Positions 11,470 to 23,760 of a stretch of DNA of 64,000 nt are shown one piece after another; position 1 is the first letter of the stretch; each line of letters starts with the position of its first letter. The stretch is from positions 11,904,001 through 11,968,000 of the forward strand of contig NC_134941.1 in NCBI RefSeq assembly GCF_051020765.1, in the 5' to 3' direction. Both the position numbers and the translations under genes were made by a program. A model generated the notes under the pieces. The model was given only the letters and a program-made list of their open reading frames with translations. It made no database searches and was not told where the DNA came from. Origin of the DNA: Lasioglossum baleicum. Taxonomy: Eukaryota > Arthropoda > Insecta > Hymenoptera > Halictidae.

Positions 11470-14400
11470 GAGTTCTCTCAGCTAACAAAGGAGCTCGCAG
11501 CGGCCCGCGAGGGCATCCTCGCGAGGGATGAGGAGATATCGGAGCTGAAAGCGGAGCGGAGTAACACTCGCGTACGTAGAGAGCCTCGTTGTCGTCGTGT
11601 CTGCTCTAATACTTTTTAGAGTTTGAATGCGGCACTTGTTCCCGCGATATTGCTCATTGTCTGCTGTCTGTTTCGATTTTGCAGCTTCTGCTGGAACATC
11701 TAGAATGCCTGGTCTCGCGGCACGAACGGTCCATCAGGACCACTGTGATGAAGAGGCAGCAGGCCACTCAATCCGGAGTGTCGTCCGAAGCCGAGGTGCT
11801 TAAAGCGCTGAAAAGTCTGTTCGAGCACCACAAGGCTCTGGACGAGAAAGTAAGAACTTCGGATCTATTGTTTGACGACGTTCCCTCCAACCTTGCAGCC
11901 GGATCAACAACGATTCCGGTTTAACCCTGAACCTAGATTCGCGTAGACTCCAACCAACTGAAGGTCGAGCTGGCTAAAAAATCTTCTCTACTATTTCAAG
12001 TCGAAAAAAACTAACAAATCGAAAGAATTGGCCAGTAGATCACGGCTTCGCGGAAGAACTCCAGGACCCTCTTCTTTCTCGTAGAACTCTAATTTCGAGC
12101 GAGTTGATGGTCCCAAGATCCTCCCGAGATGACTCACGAGATCGCACTCCAGCATCTGGAGGACCTAGACGCTAATTGCAAGGGTAGACGAACGCGAAAC
12201 AGAGGTTGAACAACGCGAATCCCGTGTTTTAGGGTTAAACGTGGAACGGTCTTGCGGCGGAGGCTGCTAAGATGCGAGATAATAGGTTCATTAAAATCCC
12301 CTTTAATAACCGGCAACCAATTTTCAGGTGCGGGACCGTCTGCGCATGGCACAGGAGAAGAACAAGAGCCTGGAGGAGGAACTAGCCATTACCAAACAGG
12401 AGGTACCGCTTTCCCTAAGTATTGTCGCTAGACTGCGGATTTTTATAGGCCATTCCGTGGAAACCGCTGAGGAGGGGCGAATTTATTTGATGATCGCGAG
12501 ACACCCCCTTGCGTGAAAAGTAAAGCGAGAATATTCTTAAAAGCTCGCCGATTTTCTTTGCATCTGAAACGATCAGAACTTCTTTGTCTTTGATAATTCC
12601 CTAGAAATCCGCAGTGTAGTTTTATCGTTGGATCGCACAGTGGTCCAAACGGCCGATTTAGGAGTGCAAAAGTCAAAAAACCAAACATGAAGTAGGCATT
12701 TAATACTGTTTCTTGCATCAACACACATGTCTGTAGAAGCTAAAATCAACAATTTTGGCATAGGTTGAAAGTAGCAGTATGAAAAGTACATCGATACAAA
12801 GGACATCCTTTTCACCTATTATTTATTGTTTAGAACGTTAATATTGTTTCTAATTATAATAGCCGTGTTCAGAAGCATTAGAAAGATATGAAAAAGAAAT
12901 GAAATAATTTTTCGGAAATGTTTAAATAATGTTCCTCAAGGAAGTATTAAGAAATTTATTTTTTAAGTTTGTTGTAGGAAATATTAATGAGATATTCGCC
13001 CGTATTCGCGTTAACTTTTGCATGAATATTAGGAATGGAATATGTAGTTTATGGTTTGATCAAATTTGTTTGCAGAAAATTGCAGATTAGCAAGTTATTT
13101 TGTTTTTTCCTGGTATTTTCGGCAATAAATCGTGAAAATCTGCAATTTTTACCATTTTTAAACGTTTGTAGCTTTTTGACGAAATGCAGATTTTGACGAA
13201 AGTTTCAGAATATGTTTAATTGACACAGATCTACAAAACGTGTTTTTTAAATTTTCAATATGGGCCCACATAAAAAAGTCAAACCATCAACTTTAGTATT
13301 TTTTCAACAATTCCGATCAATTGCAATTTTTGAAAAAATTTCTTTTCACATCGTTTAGTAAACTAATTGCTCTAGCTTCCTAAAAAGTTCAAATCGTATA
13401 GTACAATATTAAAAAAGTTATCGTCTTCTTTAGAGCGGTCTTAAACTTTCGTCCGCTACAGTATATAGACGATTAATAGACGTACTAGGCAATAATGGGT
13501 AAAGAATGCCTGGTGTTGTGGCATTGTTATTGGAGCGCCGATTGCAGTTATTTTCGCGAGTCGTAGAGAGCGTAAACAAAAAGAGATTGATTTTCTATTG
13601 TTATGGGCCACCCACACGAATGTTTCCCATTCTTATTTCATTTCTGAAAGTTATACTTTTGTAAAAAAAGAAGAATTGCGTACAAGTTCCTTTTTTTCTG
13701 TCGCTGTAAATTAAAACTGGCATTATAAATTGAAATACGTTGCTTCCTCTGCTATATTCTAAGAAAAAAGAATATTTCAATAAACTTAGGGAACTCCATT
13801 AGCCTTCTTTATACTTACCTAATGTGTATAGAATACATGTAACACAGAATTATCGATTATTAGAAGCGTTTAGACTTTTGCACTCCTAAATCGGCCGTAT
13901 GGACCACTGTGGGCCGGTCCGTTTGAGGGACGGTGATCGAACGGCGGACGATATTGATCGTTTAAATGTCTTGAACCGCAGCTCCAGCAATACATAATGA
14001 GCGGGCACGCGCCTAAGGCCATCGAGGACAGGCCGAAGGAAAACGGGCAGGCGGAAGACAGCCAGCAACAGAACAAGGTAGCCGAGAAACGTGGATACGA
14101 TATACCGCACACCACTACCACCCATGCATAATCGCACTCACAGAATATCTCACACACACTGCCCCCTCATACTTCACAATCATCATGGATACATGCGAAA
14201 AGGTGTTCCACGTGTATTGAGCGTCGTGAAAGCTGCATCCATGCGACCTCTTTTTAAGATTTTCATTTTTCGTTCACTGTGCATGCTCATGGGTTTTGAT
14301 ATGATCCAAGCGTTAATCTCACGCCGACGATAAAACTGTCGTTCGATGCGACCACTCGGGGTCCTATCGTACTCTATTTCTCTCTTTCTTTCTCTCACTC

Positions 14401-17400
14401 TCTGTCTCTCTTTCTGCGATGTAATACACGCTTCTAATCTCGCCGTTGGTTATCGATCGATCCAGTCATTGGTCACAGATTTTAGCTCTCTCGAGATCCT
14501 GGAAACCGTTCGATCATTCTCGCGTCACCAAATCCAATAGCGTCACAGAATTCATTCCATGAATCATCGAAGAAAAGCCTTCTTCCTTCTTTGATCCTCT
14601 ATGCACACGCAGGCCAACAATATCAAAAATATGTAACCACGCGTACAGCTTGAAACATCGATCTCCTAATCGGAATTATACAATCGTTTATATAATCGTA
14701 TGAGCATAGCGCCGTACCTTGTCGCAGAGAGGATCAAACTTTTATTAGGACTGCAGTCATGACGTATTTAGAATCATATAGCTCGAGAGGCCAAGGTATT
14801 CGTGCGGCCAGTTTCAAAAGATTAAGAGAACTGTATTTTGTGCTACAGTGGCAGACACAAGCGAGGAGTCACTGTTTATCCTTTACATTTCTGTTTTAAA
14901 TCGTATACAATTGACCGTAGAAAATAAACAATGATTTCTCATGTTTGTCAGCCACTGTACTCGCACATTTTGGTTTCCTAGACCAACACTTGATGTGATT
15001 TTTACAAACAAACAAAGTTAGCGCGGATGCTACACGAGCACCTTCCTCGAACATGAAACGTCATCGCAGAGCGCGAATCTGTACCGATCGACATCAGAGC
15101 TCGGCTGCCACGTGTGCTCGTCAATCACCTCGATCGTTGCATCCATAAGAGTGCGTCTGCGTTAGTGCACGGTAGTGGCTTAGTCGCGTATAGTTGTCTA
15201 GCCGTAGTAGTTGGGAGATCGCGCGGCGATGCAGGACAGGCAATGCGAGCGAGGCATTCTGAATGTAGTGTTGTGATCGGGCAGAATGAGACTGAGCAGG
15301 CGGCGGGCCAGCAAGAACGCCAGCAACAACAACACCCGCAGCAGCAGCAACAGCAGCAGCAACAACAACAACCACAGCCGCAGTCGATACAAAAACTAGG
15401 TACCGAGAGGTCGACTGAAATTGGCAATAGGCTGAGCAATGGCAGTCTGGACCCGGCGGACCAGGACACCACGGCGAGAGTAATTGATTTGCAAGCTACC
15501 GTTGACAAGCAGGTATGACAACACGCGTCGATCCGAGCGAAATCGAACTTTGCGTACGTATGATCAGCCTTCTAGAGAGATCCAGGTAGATCTTCGATGA
15601 AACGCGGCTCTTTCGACCCCACGCTGCCCAGCTGGACTCGCAATTAGGTCGTCAGAAACATTACTTTCTTCCAAGTAAAACTTCTGAGGTTTCAATATGT
15701 TTTCATTCCAAAATCGGACATTTCACATGCGCCAGCGTAACACAATCGAAACTGTTGCTGCTACTGAGAAAAGTCCGAGACTTCAGCATGGCAGTGGAGG
15801 GTAGAAAACGTCGCAGACGCGAGTAGGGTGGAGTAACACCTTACGGGAGTGTGTCGCTTGACTGTTCCCGTAATCGTCTGTTGTCAATTCCCATAGCTGG
15901 TCCGTGTCAGTATTCCCTTGGTCTGCTGAGAGGCAGGAACGACTGCTCCATTTTCTGTTTCTCAACTGTGCGTCACCAGAGCGAGGGAATACAGCAACCG
16001 ACTTTGGGAACAAACTTTCCCCGTCCCCCACCCTCTGCATGTGTTTTTGAAGACACAAGTTTGCCGAAGCGTTTTGATATCGAACAGAATAGAAACTTTC
16101 CTTGTGCGTTTTCCTTCCACTTATGGTGCATGGTCGAAGATACACTGGAAAGTGTTTCAAGGATACTTCGATAGTCTTGACTACTCTGTAACTCTCCGAT
16201 AGAACCTTAACGAAATGCACTTGGCGAATCAACTGTTTTCTTCTTTTCCTTTCGAAAAAGAAATTAGTCGATAGAAACCACAACAGATTTTGTGACGTCG
16301 TGTATTTCTTTCTGCACAACTGTGGTCTCTTCTGTTGTGTTGCACCATAAGAAGTGACGCAGCCTATGGCATGTTGTGGAATGACTATGACGACGATGTT
16401 CGACGTGTTTCGCATGGTTTTTAGTGAACTAAGAATGGACCTTTCTGTCTTTCCCCCCCGTGCAGATATTTTTCTTATGAACAGCTTGGTTTATTACCGT
16501 AACAATTCGTAGACGAACACGATACAATACTGAAAACAACGTTAACACATATACAATCTACGACAGACATATACAGTGTATCTGTGACAGACGGTTTGTC
16601 GCATAACACCCCTCCCCACACGACTCAGGGACAAACGACAAAAGTTTCTTGTCTCCCGTCGCAGACTATGTATAGTAGCTGTGCCTTGTCCTCGATATGG
16701 ATAACACCATACTCTTGTTACAAGCATACAACTATAGTCGGTGGTCGCGCGGATAAACAATCAATGATAACAGAGTGAAACCGTTTATTTTAGAGCTCAG
16801 AGTTGAGCACGTGGCAACGGCGGGTGGCAGAGTTAATTGGACATGTGGCAGAGTTGGAGGAAACCCTATCGAAAGCGCAGAAAGACTTGCTGAAGACCCA
16901 AGAGACGAACGTGAAATTGCAGAGAGATTTGCATGAGAATGTCGCACAGAAAGTGGATCAGGAGGAAAGGATAGCGACACTCGAGAAGCGGTACCTCCAG
17001 GCTCAACGAGAGTCCTCCAGTAGCCACGATCTCAACGAGAAATTGGAACAGGAGCTGCAGCACAAGAAGGCCCAATTAAAGGTACGTAACTGTGGCCGTT
17101 ACTTTCCGACTTAAAAAACGGACACCCTGTTCACATCATTACTCGTTCATTTTTTAATAATCCGTCACTGATTTCCATACCTTCCTCAGCTCCAAGAAGA
17201 GAAGATAGCAGCTATACAGGAAAAACTGGAATTGGCAGAACAGAAATTGGCACAGTATTCCAAGCTTCCTGAAATGGAAGAGCAATTAAAGCAGAGGATG
17301 GAGGCTCTGACGCAGGTGAGGAGGCCCAACCAGGTACGCAGGGGAATTAAGTCGTTGCATCATCAATTTGTCCTTTTTTTATTCCTCTGCACTTCTGTCG

Positions 17401-20400
17401 ACTCTCCCCAAATATATATTTACATATATATAAATATTACATATATATACAATATCTTTGTCTAGACTGCTTGCCACTCAGATATACGATTCTCTCTACT
17501 CTTCAATTCACATATTCGAATTCTCAGCGATGTGTTCTTCTTGTCGCAAATACGCAGAGTGGAGCATTTGAAACAGCTCAGCTGAATATTTCACTTGCTA
17601 TCGATGGTAGAAGAAAATGCATTTGGTCCTATCAGAAAACCAGCGACACCAGATTGTTAATCAAGTGCATTTCGTCTCGTGCAGTTTTTCTCTGCCGTCA
17701 ACAGCAAGATACATATTCGGATGATCTTCTTTTAAATGTTCCACCCCATATTATACCACTGTTCACGCAGTACCTGACTTTTGTCTGCCATGCAAACAAC
17801 AAACACTACTCAGCCTTTTCTTACAGTTTATTATTAACATGATAACAGCTAAGGGCTCGTACAGAGAAGGTAATGTTGGAATTCGTACAATTCTCGTGTC
17901 CGAGGGATATCATAATCCGTCCAGTTTTCAATCTAACACTGAATATACCAAACAAACGCAATCGATGTGATTATTTTTTGGAGCTTGTTAGTACTTTATC
18001 GTTTCGTTTCTCTGGTCACGTTTCTTTAGAATACTGTGTACGAGGCACGTGTACATTGTTTCACTAAGTTAGACTATCTAGACTCGTCTCGTCTTTTGTC
18101 GCTCGGGACTTGAAATAGTTGATAAGTTTTCATGTAATTGTATATCGAAGGAAGGATCATTAAATCATCGTAGCTTCGCGTTTCGTACAGTAATATTAAT
18201 TATGTGCATCGTTTAATAAGCAGGCTCAAGAAAGGCACGGCAGTGCGGAGGACAGGATACAGAGATTAGAAACGCAATTGGAGGAAAAGAACGCGGAAGT
18301 GATGCGTGTCAATCAACGACTTAAAATGAACGAGGAGCATAACACGCGGCTTAGTGCAACCGTTGATAAACTTTTATCCGGTAATTGCTGTACATTTCGC
18401 TTCGGTCACCCGTTAAGAAACTCTCGTAATCGATCACCGTTTCGTGTTCCCATTCAGAGTCGAACGAGAGATTGCAGGCGCATCTGGAGGAGAGAATGCA
18501 GGCGTTGAAAGAGAAGAATGCGCTGACGCAGGAGCTGGAGCAGACGAGGAAGCTGGCCGAAGACCTGCAGAACGAGAAGACAGAGATAGTGAAGGAGCTG
18601 GGAAAAGCTCGGCTCGAGATCGACAATGTGAAGCGACAAATGCTGCAACAAGAAATCGCGTTCAACATCCAACAGACAGACGCACTGACCAGAAGTTTGT
18701 CACCCAACGCAGTGGATCCTGGATCCTTCTCGAGGAGTGCGAGTCACAGTAGCTTCGACACGCACTCTCTGCCAAGGAGAACGGCGAAGCGATCTACCAT
18801 CGACGAGGATACGACGAAAGTATGTATTGGATTGGCAGAGAAACCGACGGTCTCTGTGCAAAGTAAACATTTTCTGACTTCTTCTACCAGAATTACGTAC
18901 CCCGTACGCTGGCAGAACAAGAATGGGAGAAGCTGCAGCAGGCGCATGTCCTCGCTAACGTGCAGCAGGCGTTTGACGTTTCCAGCGACGCCGAAGGCGA
19001 CGGGGACAACGAGAGTCTCTTCAGCTGCGCGGCCGATGTAATTAGTCCGACAGATCGTTCGGAAGCTCGAACGTTAGCGGTAATGTTACAGGAACAATTA
19101 GATGCAATTAATAATGAAATTATGCTGATTCAGGTAAGCAAACGTCTATGTCTTTGTATCTATACGTACATAGATTATGCTGCCGTGTTAATTCGAATGG
19201 GCGTATCTGATGAAAAATTGATTCCGAGAAAGATCACGTGAAAGGAGACTTTCGGCAGATACGCCGATTCGAATTAAGACGCCAGCATAAACGTATCGTG
19301 TATTACAGCATGAACGTTTATGTTGCAGCAAGAGAAACAAAGTACTGAAGCACGCGCAGAAGAGTTGGAATCTCGCGTCGGTAGTCTTGAACATATGAAC
19401 CTATTAGCGAGAGGACGAAGTCTTGAACGAGCATCGCCGCCGTTGAGCGGGCGATCCACGCCAAAATCTCATCATAGTCCTAATAAGGATTACTTGCATA
19501 AATATCATACTGTATGTATGCAACCAATCTACTTAATGCTTGTTTCGCAGAGTTGTTGTTTTAATATGTTGATAATTGTTTAAAGGCACCAGCATCGATG
19601 TCACCGGCGCACCTCCATCAATACGCCGCCTCATTAACTAGTCCAGGACAACTGTCGGAATCTCTTCCCGCGAGCCAGGTCAGCGACTGTTTTATTTTCC
19701 GCGTTAGCGTTAGCTAGTTAGGCGCATCAGAAGACGATATAGTATGTGTAAATTCGCAGTTACAGTTATCAGGTGAAGAATTACATTCGGTGAGCGAAAG
19801 AGACAGCACCGGTGGTGCAGGAAGTGGTGGAAGCGATGCGGCATCGCCGTTGACCGCTCGATCGATCAGGCTGGAACGCGTAGTACAGGCACTTGCTCAT
19901 AGTCAAGAGGAGCTCAGAAGGTACGCACTCGATTTTCTGATTCGTTGCATTATCACCTTGGGGACGGCGTTCGCGAGTCTTATTATACCACTAGCGGGTC
20001 ACCAAAGTAATTCCTACGATGCCTCCCGTCCCCAAAGTGTTAGCATCTGTAAACAACGTGAATACCTTTGAGAAAGAGACGGTGTAATTCTAAGCAGTAC
20101 TTTAGCAACCACATCTCTGACCATTGAGGACATTTCGTAAAGTTTACAATTCTTGTGCGCTCGAATCTCAGCGCAATCGATCAAAGTCCTTGGCGTGCGT
20201 AGAGATGAGATTGCCAAAGGCAAATCGATAACGTTGTAAGTAGCATTGTACGTTGTTTATGCTGCCAGACGTACTGGACAAACTGGATTTCCCAGCAGTG
20301 GTCCTGTTCACAGGTTAATTAAAGATTGTAGTACTGCATGTAATCCGCAACACATGCCGCTGTGCGCGACATATTTGAGTGGTCCATGTGGGCATGAAAT

Positions 20401-23400
20401 GAACAGCTTTGAGGTCGAGAGCTTTAGTGACGACACCGACGGTAACAGGACCCTTTTTGTACCTTTTGCTTGGCGACATGGAACTTGACTCGAGACGATC
20501 TCTCTCTTTCTCTCTTCCTTTCTCTCTATCTCTGTCTTTCTCATAGACGTTCCTGCTTCTGTTTTTGTTTTTTGTCCATCTGTCGTCTGATCCCCTAAAG
20601 CAACACCGCCTGATGGAATATAGTGTGCAAGGTGTTACATACATGCCCACAGCCCCAATTTTCGAGCACAGTGGTACGGACGAATCATCTGATAGATCTG
20701 ATAGAAATGAGTCCCTGGAAGAAACTGATAGTAGCTTCTTCCACACATCGTACATTCAAGCCTGCCCAGTTCACGACAGACACCGCTGTCTCAGACAAAC
20801 GAGGGAATTTAGGCAGCCAAGAGAATTGCATCGAGTTAACACCGCGTCTCGGTCTTCTGTGCGAATAAGGTTGTTTTCTACCAAATAGATTGCAAAGATA
20901 TAGATCGACATAGCTCAATCAAACAATTGTACCATCCATTAAACGAAATAATAACGACTGTTCGAAACGAATATCGAAAGACCACCATCCTTCTATATCT
21001 TTGCCCCAACGAGTACACTTAAATACGACAATCTTATCTCATAAGCAGTGTTCAGCTATATTTCCAGGTTTTTATGCCTTGCCTGTAATACTGAGTAGGT
21101 ATTACAAATTTCTTATTCTCTCTATTCGGTTCGGGATAGTATATATCGCTTTTTCGTTAGATCGATAGCGAAACAAGCTTGTAGCGATTCTGTCATGATT
21201 CAATTATTCAATTAGAATGTAGATAGGATCTCTTTCGCATGCAAACAAATCTATAATTATTGTTCATAATCGAATCCTTTCAAAAATATTGACAAAGGTG
21301 CTACAGTATCAATTTGTTAATGTCCCTTGTCGGTGAAAGAACCGTATTGTATACATTTCATCGTTTGAAGCTAAATTTCTGCTTATAGATTCACAAACTT
21401 CCCCAAGCGCATACACGACCATACCATCGCTAATATTTTTGACAGTAATGCAATTCACTTGGCTCAGTAAGTTCTTTGATTACACGTGGCCTCATGCAAT
21501 AAGTAAAGTGCACTAAGAAGTTCAACAACGTATAGTAAAAAAGTTTTGTCCTTCGCATACATTACATGAAGTATTCTTGAGACAAAAGTCTGAAAATATT
21601 CTCTATAAATTGCATAGAATCTAGAACAGGCGATATATAAAAAGAAAAAAGCAATATAGTGTTCTTGCGTGGGCCAGAATGCATTGTTTAGAGTAGACAT
21701 AGAAACTAGATTAGCGCTCCATGCAGCAGGCATGGGCAACATAACAACGGCGCACTCAATTCTGGGACTCCCCCTTCCCCATTGTCCTCACGCCACAGTA
21801 GCCAGGACAGTTTGCACAAAAACAACTTGTCCGGCGTTGGATTGCCAATTGGACAGCTATCTAGCCCGCACTTGCACATGCAGGCAGCGGTGGCTGCGGC
21901 TCAGAAGAAGAAGGGCATCAAGATCAGCCTTGGCAGATTCTTCAGTAAGAAGGAGAAGGTGAGCAACAAGTGTGTTAGCCATTTTAAATGAAACCTACAG
22001 TCTGTCACGGTAACATTGGGACACTATTAAAAGAAAAGTTGACTATCTGACGCGAAGACGTACATTGAAAATGTTCAAAATACGTTTTGTAGATTTCTTC
22101 GAATTATATGTATCCTGAAGCATCTTTGATTTTTAACAGATCAAGGGGAAAGACACGCCAATGCCAGGAAACATGTCAGGAATGGGAGGTGCGAGCACGC
22201 CTGCTGACCCTGATTATGGTGATAGCGTAGCCGTGGCGGGAACTATGGGCAGCAAGATCGACTTCGACCGTAGGAAAAAGAAGAGGTAAGGAGACAGGAG
22301 TCTCCCGTGAGTATACACAAAATAAGCGTAATCAATGTACTTGATTTCAGTCCTAGTATGTTTGGTAGCATGTTAGATTCGTCGCGCCATGAACTGTTGG
22401 CGGAGGCGATGAAGGCTGGAACACCATTCGCTTTGTGGAACGGACCGACTGTGGTAGCCTGGCTTGAATTATGGGTGGGCATGCCAACTTGGTACGTCGC
22501 AGCCTGCCGAGCCAACGTCAAAAGCGGCGCGATAATGAGTGCCCTAGGCGACAACGAGATACAACGCGAAATTGGTATAAGGTACGAGACTGAGTCTATT
22601 TATGAATATACCGTGTGTTTCATGGTCCAAATTAGGTCAGGTCGATCTATAGCTTGTTCTTCGTCTTATTTCCAGTCATAGGATTAACCTAACCTTCTAA
22701 TTTGTACCATGATTTATGAAACACGACGAGTCGTAACCTTCTAGCAACAAATACTTGATCGGCTCTAATCCTGTCCGCAGTTGTCGTCTCCACCGGCTGA
22801 AGCTCCGGCTAGCTATCCAGGAAATGGTGTCGCTGACAAGTCCGTCAGCGCCGAAAACCTCTCGCACAACCTTAGCATTCGGAGATATGAACCACGAATG
22901 GATTGGTAACGTTTGGCTGCCAAGCCTTGGATTGCCTCAGTATCGATCCACTTTCATGGAGTGCCTTGTTGATGCTAGAATGCTGGATCATCTCACTAAA
23001 AAAGACCTGCGTATTCAACTGAAAATGGTTGATAGTTTTCACAGGTAACGTTAAAGAGTCTAGAGAAAGAGATAAAAGGTCAGAGATCCGGGATTTGATT
23101 GAGCTTAATCGATGTTCGCAGAACAAGTTTACAATACGGCATTTCCTGTTTGAAGCGGCTAAACTACGATAGGCAGCAATTAGAAGAAAGAAGACAAATG
23201 GCGGAGGACGCGAACGTCGACGTTCTTGTGTGGAGCAACGACCGCGTTATAAGATGGGTTCAATCGATCGGCCTGAGAGTAATTTCAAAAGTTTTTCATT
23301 GCATCCGAGAGTCTGATCTCTTATTTGAATCGTGTTTCATGCTACCACAGTTGTTCATATTCAAAGAGAAAATGTATAAACTGAATTATTCATTTTTCCA

Positions 23401-23760
23401 TTGTGTCGATCGGACATCGGGGGACGAATTAAAGTGCGGAGATGAGGGGCCGCGATAAAACATGACTTTGTGTGTGCAGGAATATGGGAACAACCTTTTG
23501 GAGTCGGGGATGCACGGAGCGCTTATAGCCCTTGACGAAGGTTTCGATGCGAATAGTTTTGCCCTGGCGTTGCAGATCCCAACACAAAATACACAAGTAA
23601 GTTGTAGATCGAAGAATCAATATTTAGGGGTGTTATTAACTTGTGATATATTTTTGTTTGTTTGCAACAGGCTCGACAACTATTAGAAAGGGAATTTGCA
23701 AATTTATTAGCGGTAGGAACAGAGAGGCGACTCGATGAAGCGAATAGTATGACATCCTGA
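11470..23760 (+). CDS. Liprin-alpha: Liprin-alpha (PPFIA family) presynaptic scaffold, 5'-partial
   Basis: Liprin-alpha organises presynaptic active zones and binds LAR-type receptor phosphatases, RIM/ELKS and kinesin-3 (known for the family). Exons: 11470-11571, 11685-11849, 12328-12402, 13982-14077, about 15285-15512, 16794-17081, 17190-17315, 18224-18380, 18458-18819, 18891-19133, 19329-19511, 19586-19678, 19760-19920, 20269-20313, 21799-21958, 22140-22285, 22351-22581, 22781-23044, 23122-23278, 23480-23596, 23671-23760. Exons 1-10 encode coiled coil with signature stretches [16 protein letters not shown] and [13 protein letters not shown]. Next comes a Ser/Gly-rich linker ending SSQDSLHK and a basic [13 protein letters not shown] stretch, then three SAM domains (exons 17, 18-19, 19-21) including [12 protein letters not shown] and IPTQNTQARQLLE, and stop TGA. 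Phase closes from exon 6 to the end. About 1,095 residues are visible against roughly 1,200 usual. The first exon starts mid-protein (EFSQLTKEL), so the initiator exon lies upstream and was not found. Confidence 0.95.
12636..13911. mobile_element. TIR DNA element in Liprin-alpha intron 3
   Basis: Inverted ends of about 38 bp begin CACAGTGGTCCA(A/T)ACGGCC and continue GATTTAGGAGTGCAAAAGTC on both sides. The 1.28-kb interior is AT-rich with no intact transposase, and no target-site duplication is clear. The right end stops only 70 bp before the acceptor of exon 4. The CACAGTGG terminus is shared with the smaller element at 60865-61216. Confidence 0.75.
14846..14957. mobile_element. Short TA-flanked MITE (Tc1/mariner-like)
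   Basis: TA dinucleotides flank the element at 14844-14845 and 14958-14959. The ends are inverted: CAGTGGCAGACA on the left and, reverse complemented, CAGTGGCTGACA on the right, with imperfect pairing continuing to TCACTGTTTAT/TCATTGTTTAT. At 112 bp it has no coding room. TA duplication and CAGTGGC ends fit a Tc1/mariner-type MITE. Confidence 0.7.
15285..15512 (+). other. Liprin-alpha: Liprin-alpha exon 5 with polyglutamine tract (5' edge unresolved)
   Basis: The 3' part encodes [12 protein letters not shown] and ATVDKQ, matching the conserved RLSNGS block of the family, and ends at donor GTATGA (15513). Upstream the same frame reads through a CAG/CAA array (15321-15383) giving about 16 Gln with His and Pro interruptions. 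Three phase-0 readings are possible: an acceptor at 15284 (GGGCAG), an acceptor at 15383 just after the repeat, or an alternative first exon using the in-frame ATG at 15242. The frame stays open back to about 15114. Confidence 0.7.
17316..17333 (+). other. Liprin-alpha: Possible 18-nt alternative exon extension (VRRPNQ)
   Basis: Exon 7 can end at donor GTGAGG (17316), giving ALTQ joined to AQERHG, the arrangement seen in relatives. Alternatively it can end 18 nt later at donor GTACGC (17334), inserting VRRPNQ in frame. Both donors look usable by eye. Which is used cannot be told from sequence alone. Confidence 0.55.
20314..20888 (+). other. Possible alternative Liprin-alpha coding segments in intron 14
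   Basis: Past the donor of exon 14 (20314) the frame stays open to 20488 and includes an acidic [12 protein letters not shown] stretch followed by a GTAACA donor-like site. A second open stretch, about 20601-20888, follows a strong pyrimidine tract and AAAG acceptor, encodes a Ser/Asp/Glu-rich peptide ([19 protein letters not shown]) and ends at TAG. Neither joins exon 15 in phase with the obvious sites, so they could be isoform-specific ends or chance frames. Confidence 0.25.

Noticed and set aside
15121..15508. Leu- and Cys-rich antisense frames opposite the Gln repeat
   Set aside because: They are shadows of the CAG/CAA array on the other strand.
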